64,000 nt of DNA, taken from Diadema setosum (lineage: Eukaryota > Echinodermata > Echinoidea > Diadematoida > Diadematidae). Of the stretch, positions 1 to 11,400 are shown piece by piece. The notes under the pieces are model-generated. The model saw nothing but the letters and a program-made list of their open reading frames with translations. It did no database searches and was not told the DNA's origin. The stretch spans positions 14,971,579 to 15,035,578 of the forward strand of contig NC_092685.1 in assembly GCF_964275005.1 (NCBI RefSeq), in the 5' to 3' direction. The position numbers and the translations under genes were made by a program. Within the stretch, counting starts at the first letter, position 1. The number at the start of each line of letters is the position of its first letter.

Positions 1-607
1 ATGTAATTCATGTGTGTTTGGGTAGGAGTTCTCAAGGAGTTGGGAATCCCCCTTTCTTCCCGTAATTATTTAAAAAAATCACGGCGAGATTGCGTCCGGA
101 TAATAGAGAGATCCGGATAAAGGGAGGCCGGATAATAGAGGTTCAACTGTATGTAAATACACTGTACACTAACTATACACAGCCCAGTCGCTGTATAAAT
201 CGCAACAGGGCTGTACCTGAGCAGCCCACAACACAGAGCAAACACAAAGCAAATTCTACGATTGCATTTAGTTTTGATACTTGACATCATTTTTTGTCAC
301 CTCAAACGCATCAAAGACAGTCTTTATTAATGAGACTTCATACCGTACCTGTTTTCCTGGGGTTATTTGTGGGAATTTTGCGATCTGGGTACTATTCGCA
401 AATCTAACAACATGTGAAAATATCAACTCCTGATCATGTAATGTGCATGTGTACATTTCTGTGTTCACTGCTGTATTCCATGAACATGAATTCAACAACT
501 ACTGTTATATCCTGTAATATGAGCTGCCAGGACAAAACTCACATACGCTCTGATTCTGTATAGCTATCACTTTCAAAGCAATGTATTGATAAATTGCTTT
601 GAAAGTT
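1..607. other. No gene seen
   Basis: AT-rich sequence. Open frames on both strands near 66-498 are short and overlap each other, with no splice context or recognisable domain. I see no repeat structure. Confidence 0.6.
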
Positions 608-1150
608 ATTATTTCATTTTTTATATACATTTTGTCTCTAAATAATTGTCTTTTTTAAGGAAAAAAGCTAAAAAAATGGAATTTATGTAAATTTATGCAA
701 ATTAAGCAAAAGGCATTAATTGATTTTATTTCTAAATGTGTCCAATAATCTCATTACCCTTGAAAATATCAGGTTCAGCACTTAAATCACTTCAAATGGG
801 TGCGCTAGCAGTTCCAAGACCTTTCTTTGGAGTATAATGCCTCTGTAAGTGTAAAACATGGAGCTATTGACCCCCTATTTATCGGATGTGCTGAAAATGT
901 ATTTTAGGACATTTCTGGAAGATTTCGCTGTAATTCTTTCCTTATTATCATTTCCTTGTGATTATTTCATTTTTTATATTCATTTTGTCTCTAAATAATT
1001 GTATTTTTTAAAAAGGAAAAAAGCTTAAAAATGGAATTTATGTAAATTTATGCAAATTAAGCAAAAGGCATTGTTTTTATTTCTAAATGAGTCCAATAAT
1101 CTCATTACCCTTGAAAATATCAGGTTCAGCACTTAAATCACTTCAAATGG
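608..1150. repeat. Two-copy direct repeat, about 190 bp per copy
   Basis: Positions 608-799 and 961-1150 are near copies. They share a stretch that starts TTATTTCATTTTTTATAT, continues through a T-rich and A-rich core, and ends in GTTCAGCACTTAAATCACTT. The period is about 353 bp. Small differences and an indel near 715/1072 show divergence after duplication. The 160-bp spacer is not repeated. Confidence 0.85.
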
Positions 1151-1339
1151 AGAGTTTTATCCAATTTTTTTACAAAAGTCTAGAAGTTGGCGGCCATCTT
1201 GGATTTTGGCGGCCATTTTGAGTATTTCTTACTTGTGTGCTTGACACTCGAACCAAAATTGATCTATAGACAATTACCTTTACAATGGTACCAAAAATTA
1301 AACTTTTACATCAACTTGAACTGAAAATCAAAAATAACA

Positions 1340-1830
1340 CATGCAAGGCCCCCCACTATTACTGTGCTTAGCTAGAACATGTATGCTAATTGTCAATGAA
1401 TACACATGGCTGGCGGAACTGTGGGGGCCGTGGGGGCTCGGGCCCCCAAACTTTTTGTGCACCATACAAAGGAATACATAAGGTGTCATCACTTTGGGCC
1501 CCCACACTATTTTGAACACGGAAGCACGTAAGTGGCACTAAATAGAGATAGATAGGTTATGTTTTTCCACTGAGGACCTTTTTTTTTTTTCTTTTTTCTT
1601 TTGCTTGTCAGCTGAAAAAAACCCCCAGAAATGGAAGGAGAGAGATGAGCTGAGGACCCCCTCCCCCTTTTTTTTTTTTTTTTTTTTTTTGCATGTCAGC
1701 TTAAGAAACCCCGAAATGGAAGGGGAGAGATGAGCTGAGGACATTTTTTTTTTTTCACTTGTTAGCTCATGAAACCCGGAAGTAGGCCCCCACACTTTTA
1801 AAAATGCTCTGCTGGCCCTGATACAGAATA
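1340..1830. repeat. Minisatellite-like block with oligo-T and GAGCTGAGGAC units
   Basis: Three imperfect units, each an oligo-T or pyrimidine run, then TTGTCAGCTGAAAAA or a variant, then ATGGAAGG..GAGATGAGCTGAGGAC, lie between about 1569 and 1795. They are flanked by G/C-rich GGGCCCCCA motifs at 1440-1505 and 1784-1794. The open frames here are low-complexity Lys and Pro runs and are not taken as genes. Confidence 0.65.
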
Positions 1831-3495
1831 CCTACTCCCCTAATCCCTATTGTGCTTGTTGGAGCATGGTTGGATAAAAGCACATTGCTACATACATCTG
1901 AACAGGCTAGCTAACCATACAAACGTATGAGATGGAGTCATAACAGGCTTATTGCTGCCACTCAATAATATTTAGAGTATGTGTCAAACTGGATCAGCCT
2001 CACAGATAGGAAGGCAATTGACTCATGCCTAATTCATAATGACCATCCACTCACTAAGGAAGGTCTTTAAGATGGAAATTACTTTTGGCCATCTCTATTC
2101 ATAAAAGATGAGCCATGTATAAAGGTAAAGTCAGGGGGATGTGTGGATAGAATAAGATAAAGATTGATGTTCAAAATAAAACTAACAATAAACCGACTGG
2201 GCATGTCTGGGCAACAATTCTGACACATCAGTTTAAAAAGAACCACACTGAAAGATTATACCATATATCAGTTTTATTTGTCAGAATTAAAAAGCAGAAA
2301 AGTGCTGAAATTTGCTTTCCAGGATGGTAGAATTTCACATACAATGTATGTGCCTACAGCTCTGATTTATACATGTTTTTAGAGATTTGTGGATGGGATA
2401 TGTTACATCATCAAAATTTCATTTTATTTCATGAATTAACAAGCAAAATATACCCAATGTTATATCACAGTTCAAATTGAACTTTCAGATTGCTAAGAAA
2501 GACCTTTGGAATTCTTTTGTGCATCCAAAGAAAACTGACAGCTGTTTGAATTATTACAGACAGTTGGAACCCTAACTCTTGAACCTCCTTAGTGCAACTA
2601 GGTCACGTTTGGACAGATCAAATTACAAAATGCCGATGGAAAAGGCTTGGCAATTTAAGTGAAGTGCCTGGGCACAAGAAGATTTCATTGTTATTTCTAC
2701 CAGCAATTATCAAAGTGTGTTAAGCACTTTTATGCATAAAACCCAATCATGCAAATTGCTACCACCCATTTGTTCCAATACTAATTTAGCATGAATGATG
2801 TGTATTGTCATGATCGTCTAAAGCCTTTACAGGACACAGCATAATTCAAGTGCACATACCTGTAATCTACATTTACATTATATTATATTATTACATTTAC
2901 ATTTACATTATATTATATTTTATTTGGAATATTATAATTGCAAGGTAAAAGAACTTGTAGTTTTTTATGTAATATTGATATACACGAAGTATGAAATAAA
3001 TCGAAATTGAAATAATCTAAAAATGTATTACATATTACAGATTTAATCTTTACAGATAGTCCTAAGCTAATAACCCACTCTCTTCTATTCTCTATCTCAT
3101 GACTTTTGTCATGCATTACTAAAGGAAATATATACATGTACAAACACACAAGAATGATGACTCCAGGGTGACAACATTCAAATTCAAAGCTTTCTTTACC
3201 AGAGCCAGCATAAATTACAATTAGAATATCATATCAGGAGGCCTACACAGACGACACAGAGACATATCTGTGACTAGCTGCCAGCAGGTTGCCAATTAGT
3301 CTTTAGTTCAATGAGATACCCACTGAGATCAGGAATTCATGATGAGATGCAACATTAGCACACATGCACGGGTCCTAGCTGCCTTAAAAACTGTTCAGTG
3401 ATTTAAAAACTGTTCAAATTATCACATTTGATGCCTATGTGTAGCTCAGTTGTACACAAAAAGGTCCTACCATATAAAAATTTCACAATAACTCC
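1831..3495. other. AT-rich intergenic DNA, no gene seen
   Basis: No supported exon. The only structure noticed is a short run of ATTACATTTAC and TATTATATT at about 2870-2925. Confidence 0.55.
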
Positions 3496-4062
3496 TTAAA
3501 GGACAAGTTCACCTTCATTAACATAAGGATTGAGAGAATGTAGCAATATTTGTAGAACACATCATTGAAAGTTTGAGGAAAATTGGACAATCCATTCAAA
3601 AGTTATGAATTTTTGAAGTTTTTGTGCAGTCACCGCTGGATGAGAAGACTACTGCAGTGTATGATGTCACATGCGTACAACAATATAAGGAAAATACAAA
3701 GAGAATTTCACAAAATTTCATCTTTTGAAAAAAGTACTCATTCCCTTGACTCGTTACTGACTTATGTTATGGGTAATATTATTCCCATTGCCTTTAGAAA
3801 GAGGCAAGTCAATTGCTCTTTTATTATGCGAAAAAAGTTAAAATATGTTGAATTTTCATTACTTTTTCTTTTTACTGTTGTACTCATACGACATCACGAG
3901 AATTAGTAGTCTCCTCATCCAGTGGTTCCAACACAAAAATTTTAAAAATTCATAACTTTTGCATCGATTGTCCAATTTTCCTCAAACTTTCACTGATGTG
4001 TTCTACTAATATTGCTGCATTCTCTCAATCCTTATGTTTATGAAGGTGAACTTGTCCTTTAA
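3496..4062. mobile_element. MITE, family A, TTAA-flanked, 567 bp
   Basis: Long terminal inverted repeats run inward from TTAAAGGACAAGTTCACCTT on the left and its complement ending CTTGTCCTTTAA on the right. The similarity covers well over 100 bp per end, including GTTTGAGGAAAATTGGACAA against TTGTCCAATTTTCCTCAAAC. TTAA at both ends fits piggyBac-type target choice. It has no transposase; the 107-codon open frame inside is part of the repeat. Copies of the same family lie at 57455-58026 and, decayed, at 31378-31670; 54665-55218 is a relative. Confidence 0.9.
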
Positions 4063-4181
4063 ATATAAGGAGATATCACTATTTTTCTCGATAAACCATA
4101 ACTGTAGATGGTTTATTCTAGAAACAATTTTACTATAACTATTGTTCACATTTTGTACATTTACCAATACTTAACACTGAT

Positions 4182-4391
4182 TACTGTAAAACATGATATA
4201 TTCGCGGCACGAAATTTTCGCGAATTAGAGCCGACGGCCTTTTTCGTGGCAAGAAATTTTCGCGAATTGCCTCTTGCGTTCAATGCATATAGTGTAGATA
4301 AGACATTTCGCGTGCATTTTAATTTCGCGAATCTTGGCGCTCGCGAAATCGCGAAATTAAAATGCACGCGAACATTTCTCGTTTTACAGTA
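4182..4391. mobile_element. Short inverted-repeat element, TACTGTAAAAC family, 210 bp
   Basis: The ends are TACTGTAAAAC and GTTTTACAGTA. The inside is rich in TTCGCG and CGCGAA motifs, with a strong internal palindrome around 4305-4371 (GCGTGCATTTTAATTTCGCG and its complement). The copy at 8584-8794 is the same element in opposite orientation. It has no coding capacity. Confidence 0.88.
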
Positions 4392-5090
4392 TACTGATTA
4401 ATATTCTTACATTGGTTGTATCTATCCCAGCTCACATTCTAGAATTATTTTGAAGCACTAAAGCTGGGTTTTTGTTTCATCTGCAAAATTGAAATGGTAA
4501 ATAATGCCTTTAAAATAGACCATTAAATCACATACTGAGCAGAACAACTGGGGAGCTGCATAAATCAAATTCTGACTCCTGGTGATTTGTGAGGGACAGA
4601 GCAGATCCGCTATAGAGAGGAGAAGGTCAGGTGGAGTATGACCCTAACTGGCATTTTACAGGCTTCTAATTGTCTGAAGCACACGAGTACCGAACTTGCA
4701 CTATGTGACAGCTTTATACTGCAATTCATGCTACGGCTGTAAAGTCACAATATACGAAGTACATGTACTCTGAAGTATTTGTGCAATAGCCAGACAATGT
4801 GAAAGTTCAGATGCAATTTGTGTATCTACATGCGTTAGTGTGTACAAGTATGTCAAAGTAAGGCAAAAAAAAAATTTGAATTACAATTATATCAATGCAC
4901 AGTTAGCTACCTGAAAGAAGATAAGGTACACTTGTGGCACTCCATCAATCAGAGCATCCAGTCTGAGCTAAATCTTGTTCCTTTATGCTATACTTGTCTA
5001 ACGTAAAACTGAAACTCTGAAAAAACTGCTATTGAAAAATCTGACTGCATTTGCCAGACACTTGACCAGACAGCTGTTCTTGTTGTTTTT
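4392..5090. other. No gene seen
   Basis: AT-rich spacer between repeat elements. No supported exon, RNA gene or repeat. Confidence 0.55.
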
Positions 5091-5091
5091 A

Positions 5092-5345
5092 TTTCCATAC
5101 TCAAATAATCTATCTAGTTTCCTCAAACTAGTCCAGAAGAGGGCATGGAGGACCATTCTACTGCGCTGCAACCACGAGGGTGCATTTGAATCAGCTCAAA
5201 TAGCCAGTCTAGAAAAGAGATGCGAGAGTTGCCCATGAAATTGCACTGAAATTGGCAAAGTCAATGTACTTTCTGAATTGGTTTGTACTGAATACAACAC
5301 TTTGACACTTAGACACATGACTAAATGCTACATTGAAAGAATTTT
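5092..5345 (+). mobile_element. LINE reverse-transcriptase tail fragment
   Basis: The frame over 5092-5226 reads LSSFLKLVQKRAWRTIL and then SAQIASLEKR, matching the pattern near the end of many CR1/L2/Jockey-like LINE ORF2 proteins (a leucine-rich stretch, VQKRAxRxIL, then a SLxxR motif). The frame shifts near 5225 and continues as RVAHEIALKLAK in another frame, so this is a broken fragment. Family assignment is from memory of the motif only. Confidence 0.6.
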
Positions 5346-5983
5346 GAGAAGAGTGTAATTACTAATCTGATAACACTTTTGAATTCCAAATCAGTGTAAA
5401 TTATCTATATTTATTATTTTGCAATAACAAGGGCCATTGGTTTAAGACAGTTGACAAGCCTCTGGTTGTTCAGAATGATGATATGCCTTTGATACCTTTT
5501 GCTTACATTTTCTCTCTCTTTACTTCCCTTTTCTTTCCTTTTTCCTTATACTCCTAACTTTTTTTTTTCTGTCAAAAAAACCTATTATGAACATTACTTG
5601 GATGTTATTACCAGCTGTTACTTACTGCTTTACCATTGTACATATAATTTCTGTACTGTTTAATAACTGTGTTTTATATACGGTGGGATATTTGATTGAG
5701 TTTATTACGAAGGGCATCATGCATTATCTATATCTCTATCTTTTACTCGCTTTCTCCCTCTCTTTACTAGACTCTTTTTCTATTCATTCTACCCTATTCT
5801 TCCATCTTTCTGTCAGGTGAAAGCTTTTGCTGTTATTATTTTTTATGAGAGATCAGCATCCTGCTGTCCTATTACCTAGCTGTTTGACGAAATTGCAACA
5901 CTTCCTTAGCACAGCAATTCTTGTGTATGTGGTCTACGATGAGGTACTTCATTGAGAAAGTTACGTAAGACATAAATATCCAT
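5346..5983. other. No gene seen; pyrimidine-rich stretch
   Basis: A T/C-rich run lies at about 5505-5575. No splice acceptor leads into a convincing exon and no other structure is seen. Confidence 0.5.
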
Positions 5984-6223
5984 TACTGTATACGCCCAAT
6001 ATTTCGCTGACTTCGCGAATTTCGCGAGTTAGGTGCTATTCGCGAAATTAAAGACACGCGAAAATATTGACTTTAATAGATCCCGATGTGAATGTAACGT
6101 ATACGTGTACACTTCTCTGTTCAGTACAGGACTCCACGATCGCAAATTGAACCACTCGCGAAATTGTCGGGAATTCCCGATTAGCGAAAATTTACACTCG
6201 CGAAATATATGGCAAATACAGTA
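5984..6223. mobile_element. Inverted-repeat element with TTCGCGAA motifs, 240 bp
   Basis: The ends read TACTGTATACGCC and GGCAAATACAGTA. The interior repeats GCGAAATTTCGCG-like motifs (5995-6065 and 6150-6205). It has the same design as the TACTGTAAAAC elements at 4182 and 8584 but is clearly diverged, so probably an older or sister family. Confidence 0.75.
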
Positions 6224-7277
6224 TTTGATAGAGTAAAGGTGCGCAATATGTTTTCATCATGGACATTATATATATTGCTTGACTGGTTTTGATTTGTGCA
6301 ATTATGCCATTACGAAATTTATTTCTGCAGCAATGTCGTCAGTCTTCTTTCTCTTCTTTCTCCTTAAAGGCCATCTTTCTACACATTGCTATATTTTTTG
6401 ATATTTATCGTACAAGATCTGTTAATGTCATATGCTCAATTTGTATATTTTCTGCTCTTTTTTTTCTCTGAAATTCATTTTTAAAAATGGGGGATTGCCC
6501 ATTCAGGTTTATTTACAAAATACAACTTCTTCCCTGGGGTCTCATATTTAACACAGAAAGTAATATATATGTGTACAAACATGAAAAAAAAAGTGATGAA
6601 AACATTTACAAATACAGTGAGAAATTTTACAATAATTCAAGACAACAACAGAAAAAAGGAAATAGATAAGGCCTGGGAAAAAAGAATATTTGATACAATG
6701 TACTGTATATACCTTACATCACTGTGTAAGATTTTGTTAAAAACAATGCTCAACCTAAATAATCAGATCAAACAATTGAAAGGATCTTAAAGTAGATGTA
6801 TTACAAATTTCTTTGAGTAGTTATTCATGAATATTTCCCTATGTATAGAAGAGGGTTCGCTTACAATTATTAGAGTATGGTTTGGTAAATTCAGATTTTG
6901 GTTTGAGCAAATTGAATAATTCAAAGTTCTTCCTGAAATATTACCTGACATATCTAATTTCCGGAAAGATTATGTAATATTTTATAAATAACTATAATTT
7001 TTTTTACAACAGTAATGTTAGAATAAAACATTACAGAAACATCTTAACAGCAGACACATACTATTTTCTCATATGCTAGTGATAGCATAATTTTCAAAAA
7101 TGTTCCATGTTTCAGTGTTTGTTTACAATCATAACATAGGTCAGTCAGCACAGTTCCAAGACATTAGAAGGTTAGAATACAAGTGATTATTCATTTTCCC
7201 CAAATTAAAGTTATGGTATGAGAGAAGATTCCATCGATCAAACTAAATCTCACTGGTCAAACCAGGGGTTTGGTTGA
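6224..7277. other. AT-rich DNA, no gene seen
   Basis: Open frames around 6289-6790 are short, overlapping and compositionally random. No motif or splice pair supports them. Confidence 0.55.
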
Positions 7278-7290
7278 ATGCTTGTATTGT

Positions 7291-7471
7291 GGTACACAAA
7301 ACCCTGCCAAAATGAGTCATTTGGACAGATATCAAAAGTTCAACCAGAAGGTACTTACGGTTTTATGCATGGTGATTACCTCCCAAGTAACCCTAGCTGT
7401 ATGAATCATATCCCATCTTCAGTGTCAGAAGGAAGTAATTTCAAACTTCAAAACAACTCGGCGATTTCCAG
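7291..7471 (+). other. Weak candidate internal exon
   Basis: An open frame reads NESFGQISKVQPEGTY, then GDYLPSNPSC and NHIPSSVSEGSNF, less simple than its AT-rich surroundings. It ends at a GTGAGT donor at about 7472. An AG at 7328 could be its acceptor. I found no partner exon with matching phase and no known domain, so it may be chance. Confidence 0.15.
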
Positions 7472-7621
7472 TGAGTTGATTTTGAGGATCGTGCCAGTGT
7501 CATGCTACACCTACACCTTTTGTGGTATATGATAACAGTATAAAAAATGCCTGAATGGGAACTCTCTTACATTGCGACATCTAAATTGGCTAAACTAGTT
7601 ACTTGTATGTATACAATATAA

Positions 7622-8339
7622 ATATGATATTATATATATATATATATATATGTGACCGTGCACCTCAAAACGAACATAAAGTCGCACACACTGATTTTGC
7701 GCGAGGACTGAAAATAAGTGAAATGGGTCAACCGAGCCGAACTTGACTTTTTCATATTTTCTGAAAGAGCGGGTCTTCTTTTACATTATGCTAAAATTTT
7801 GTATCATAAAACGGGCAGGAAAGCGTGTTTTTTAGCAGTTTATCTCGAACATTTTTGGTAGAATAGTGTGATTAGGTGTGTCTTTAGAATAGCTTTTTCA
7901 TTTCTGAAAAACCTTGTCCACACTCTTCACTTTCAACTCTAATAACTTTTGAAAAGATAGTGCTACTGCTTTGAAAGTTGGCATTAATTATGGACAGAAT
8001 GTGTTAATGAGGCATGCTTAATTTCAGTTTAATCTGATAATCCCGTTATTGCTGTTACTCTAGTGGTTTACTTCCTGTTTTTTGTCCCATTCATCGCACA
8101 GCAAGCAGGGTTTGGTAAAGATTAAGCGCTTGAATAGACACTGTACTTCAGAGCCTCTTTTCTCAGTTCACACTTTTCCTGAGTTTGTGCTTTCTTTTCA
8201 ATATTTAGATAGGTTTGGAGAGTCCATTTGATTTGAGTTATACATCATTTTAAAGCTTAGAGTATGCTCTTTCAGAATATGCTCTTAACTAAAAATTCAT
8301 GTCTGGCGACTTTTTGTTTGTTTTGAGGTGCAGGGTCAC

Positions 8340-8372
<33 letters not shown>
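7622..8372. repeat. (TA)n microsatellite split by a transposon
   Basis: A TA run at about 7629-7650 and another at 8340-8372 flank the element at 7651-8340. The simplest reading is one TA array that took the insertion. Confidence 0.8.
7651..8340. mobile_element. Non-autonomous DNA transposon in (TA)n, 690 bp
   Basis: Terminal inverted repeats of about 37 bp: the left end runs TGTGACCGTGCACCTCAAAA to AAAGTCGC, and the right end is the complement of TGTGACCCTGCACCTCAAAA to AAAAAGTCGC. The element sits inside a TA array, consistent with a TA-target family such as Tc1/mariner. The interior is AT-rich without a transposase-length open frame. Confidence 0.9.
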
Positions 8373-8374
<2 letters not shown>

Positions 8375-8583
8375 AAGCAGTTACTTGTATGATTACAAAA
8401 AAATTATAATTCATATATTTATAAAACAATGGATCCAGGTTTAGTGACACATTATATGCACATTATTACTTTATCAAGGAGAAGCACAACCTTTGGGAGA
8501 CAATTTGACTCCTTAACATTTAAGCAATAAATATTATTTTATATCCTATTCCATTGCATGCTTCACAGCTGACCTTGCTTATA

Positions 8584-8794
8584 TACTGTAAAACGAGGAA
8601 TTTTCGCGTGCATTTTAATTTCACGAATTTCGCGAGCGCCAAAATTCGTGAAATTAAAATGCACGCGAAAGTTTTTGTCTACACTACATACATTGAACGC
8701 CAGTGGCAATTTGCGAAAATTTCATGCCACGAAAAAGGCTGTCGGCTCCAATTCGCGAAAATTTCATGCCGCGAATATATCATGTTTTACAGTA
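8584..8794. mobile_element. Short inverted-repeat element, TACTGTAAAAC family, 211 bp
   Basis: It starts TACTGTAAAACGAGG and ends CATGTTTTACAGTA. Compared with 4182-4391 it is the same element inverted: the end reading ATGATATATTCGCGGCA is at the left there and at the right here. The internal palindrome GCGTGCATTTTAATTTCACG is at 8607-8670. Confidence 0.88.
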
Positions 8795-9260
8795 CACAAT
8801 GTCTCCCTATAGTTGGATCTAGGTTTTAATTCATGCTCTTTTTTCAAAAAAGGAGGAACAATAGATGAATAACATCAGAGTGCTGATTAAAAATTGCTAG
8901 AAGACATATCAGGTCTGGAGTACATACTCACTTATTATCTTGGCTATGTCTCCTCTTTTTCATCAGATTTTACACATAGGCCTATATTCCATAGTGTCTG
9001 CCATTCCTTGTATTAACATACAGGTATCCACATATCAGCCTACGTGGTTATTTTACCATGGATAGGTGAAATTTCTTAATGACTACTAGGCTCATTCATA
9101 TGATAAAATAATGTGCTTAGTCATGTAGTTTGAATGAACACCACATGATGATAAATCCAGAAGCATATAGCATGCATGAAATGACACCCATTTTACACCG
9201 GAAGTATGTGTGAAATTTTGAAGTGGGAAGCAGAAATTACTACCTATGGTGACAACTGTA
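8795..9260. other. No gene seen
   Basis: Spacer between MITE copies with no supported exon or repeat. Confidence 0.5.
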
Positions 9261-9458
9261 TTAAAGGGATGGTATAGTTTCGTTTGAGATGGGGCTTCAG
9301 GTTTCCTATGTTTTTTGATGATGATTTTTGGAGATAAACTCTTATGAAGTATGAAAAAGTATATAATTCTCACAAGAATTCAAAGTTTATTCAATGAAGT
9401 TTGGTTTTAAAATGGCTGAGATATCCAAACCAAGCGATCCTAAGAACACAGGACTGTG
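9261..9458. mobile_element. MITE, family B, left half only
   Basis: It begins TTAAAGGGATGGTATAGTTT and keeps the internal motif GGCTGAGATATCCAAA at 9415-9430 that is also in the copies at 9543 and 60804. The matching right half is absent, so this is a truncated copy. Confidence 0.7.
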
Positions 9459-9542
9459 CAGTATGTGCAAGGCTCTTGTTTGAGATTTAACTAATTCATA
9501 CCCCCCCCCCCACACACACACACACACACACACTTTAGACTT

Positions 9543-9934
9543 TTAAAGGGTGTGTACAGTTCTGGTCGAGGTTAGGATTTAGCTTTTAACATTTTGCGAG
9601 ATATTCAGAAACCACTCTATGAGATGTAAAAGAGCATGCAATTCTAAGGGGTATCAAAAGTTTATTTGGTGAAAATCGGTTTTGAAATGGCTGAGATATC
9701 CAAAAACAAGGTGAAACAAAGAGATCCTAATAAAAGGTGTGGCCTGTCGCCTTTTATTATTATCACTTTTTTGGATATCTCAGCCATTTGAAAACCAATT
9801 TTCATCAAATAAATGTTGAATCCTTCTTAAAATTACATGCTCTTTCATATTTCATAAAAGGTTTCTCATTAACTCACTTAGGAATGTTCAAAACATGAAT
9901 CCCCACCTCAACCAGTACTGTACAGTCCCTTTAA
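9543..9934. mobile_element. MITE, family B, TTAA-flanked, 392 bp
   Basis: The left end is TTAAAGGGTGTGTACAGTTC and the right end is GTACTGTACAGTCCCTTTAA. The arms pair over most of their length, for example GGCTGAGATATCCAAAAA at 9689 against TTTTTGGATATCTCAGCC at 9769. TTAA is at both ends. It is 85 bp downstream of the half copy at 9261 and abuts another element that starts at the shared TTAA (9931). Confidence 0.88.
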
Positions 9935-9992
9935 CCAGTTGAGGACAGGCTGATTTTGCTACAACACGCATTTCCCATAGACACTTGCCCTC
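9931..9992. mobile_element. MITE, family C, partial
   Basis: TTAACCAGTTGAGGACAGGC followed by CTGATTTTGCTACAACACGC matches the left two-thirds of the complete 93-bp element at 51313-51405. Its first four bases are the TTAA that also ends the family B element, so the two abut at one target site. The right end is lost in a poly-C tract. Confidence 0.75.
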
Positions 9993-10200
9993 CCCCCCCC
10001 CCCCCACCTAAACAGGTTAAAAAAAAGGTAAAACAATTGACCAATTGACCCCACAACCACGACCTCCAAGGGTCAAGGGTCTGACTGTGATTCCTCCCAT
10101 TGGGGGGGGGGGGGGGGAACTCAGAGCATTGGCCCTTGACCGAACCAACCACAAGCACTAACCCCCCCCCCCCCCACACACACACACACAAACATTCCAT
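9993..10200. repeat. Poly-C, poly-G and (CA)n low-complexity block
   Basis: Homopolymer C or G runs at about 9991-10004, 10099-10117 and 10162-10175 alternate with unique sequence and end in a CA run at 10176-10191. Tract lengths are likely to be unreliable in assembly. Confidence 0.75.
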
Positions 10201-10346
10201 AGCCCCTTACCTATGTACATAATTGTGTCAAGTTCATTTTTGTTGTTGTTGCAGAAAGATGCTTCTTTTTCTTTTCTTTCATTACTATGAATGTTGGCAT
10301 TCTCCCCTAGTGAATAGTGGGACAAAACATTGTTTTGTCTCAGGAA

Positions 10347-10543
10347 AGCATATGTGAGTGGCATTGAGTGTGTGATACCCAAGAGGAGGCAATTCACAGG
10401 TAACAGCCAAAAAGATGCCACCCAGCCTGATTATCAAGTGGTTCTCAAGAGATTTTCACGTTCAAGGCTTCACTCCCTCTTTAATGGTGTTAAGTTTATA
10501 AATAAACAAGGAGAAAGAGCCGGATCTCCTGCTCAAATTCACT
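10347..10543 (+). other. Weak candidate terminal exon
   Basis: After a T-rich acceptor-like TTTTGTCTCAG, an open frame reads AYVSGIECVIPKRRQFTGN, then DYQVVLKRFSRSRLHSLF, and ends at TGA near 10543. The composition is protein-like, but I recognise no domain. The phase does not match the candidate at 7291-7471 directly. Confidence 0.18.
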
Positions 10544-11084
10544 GAGGCATGGTAGGCTACATCTGGCCTTTTTTTTTTTCCTGAATCATGTTTCACAATG
10601 AGCATATCTGAAAGCCCTGCTAATACATGTATGTGAAGAACTCAATTGCAAATCAAGTTAACTCTGTTCTTGTTAATTTGAGACATTTACAATTAAAGCT
10701 GCTAAAAATAGTAAGAAGATATGGGATATAATATATTTTTAAATCAGAACTTTGAAAATATTCTTTGTTATGTAAAAGGTGAGATATCACTGGAAAGGTT
10801 TTTTTAAATTGAAAAAAAAAATGGCACTGAACTTGTTTTGCAATCATGCTCTGTACACTATGTAAAAAAGTGGATGAGCTGATATTTACAATGTCAGTCC
10901 TCTTATTCTCCATCAGTACTATAATTATGCTCAAAAACATAGATTGAATACATGAGGGGTCCTTGCAGCACCATGAAATATATATCTATTATGGTTTTTG
11001 GTTCAGAAAGTTGTATCATTATCACTATGATTTTCTTAAGTCTGATTTTCATGAAGTCTTCCTAATCTGTTTGTTTAATCTTAT

Positions 11085-11400
11085 TTAATGAGAATAACAA
11101 TAATAATAGCTGATATTTTTAAAGCGCCTTTTCCACTGGATACAAAGTGCTATGAGATGTCATTCCCAGTTGTTATAGGAGATAAATATATACAAATTAC
11201 CAAGCAGTGACAGTAGGCCTACAAGTCCAGTGCATATTTAGTGATATCAGAATAAGTAGGTGTTCCAATTTTGTTTAAAGTGATCCAATGTTGGTGATGA
11301 TTTCAGAAGAGGAAGAGCTACTCCACAGCCTGAGAGCAGTGAGCATAAAGCTGCATCACCATTTGTTAATGTTATAACAGACAAGTTGAACCATGGGTGT
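11085..11400. mobile_element. Decayed LINE/SINE 3' segment
   Basis: AATAATAATAGCTGATATTT, then AAAGCGCC and ACAAAGTGCTATGAGATGTC, then GGAAGAGCTACTCCACAGCC at 11310. This order (ATA repeats, a GCGC motif, then an AGAGCTxxTCCACAG block) recurs in better-preserved form at 17836-18300. Family is uncertain. Confidence 0.5.
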
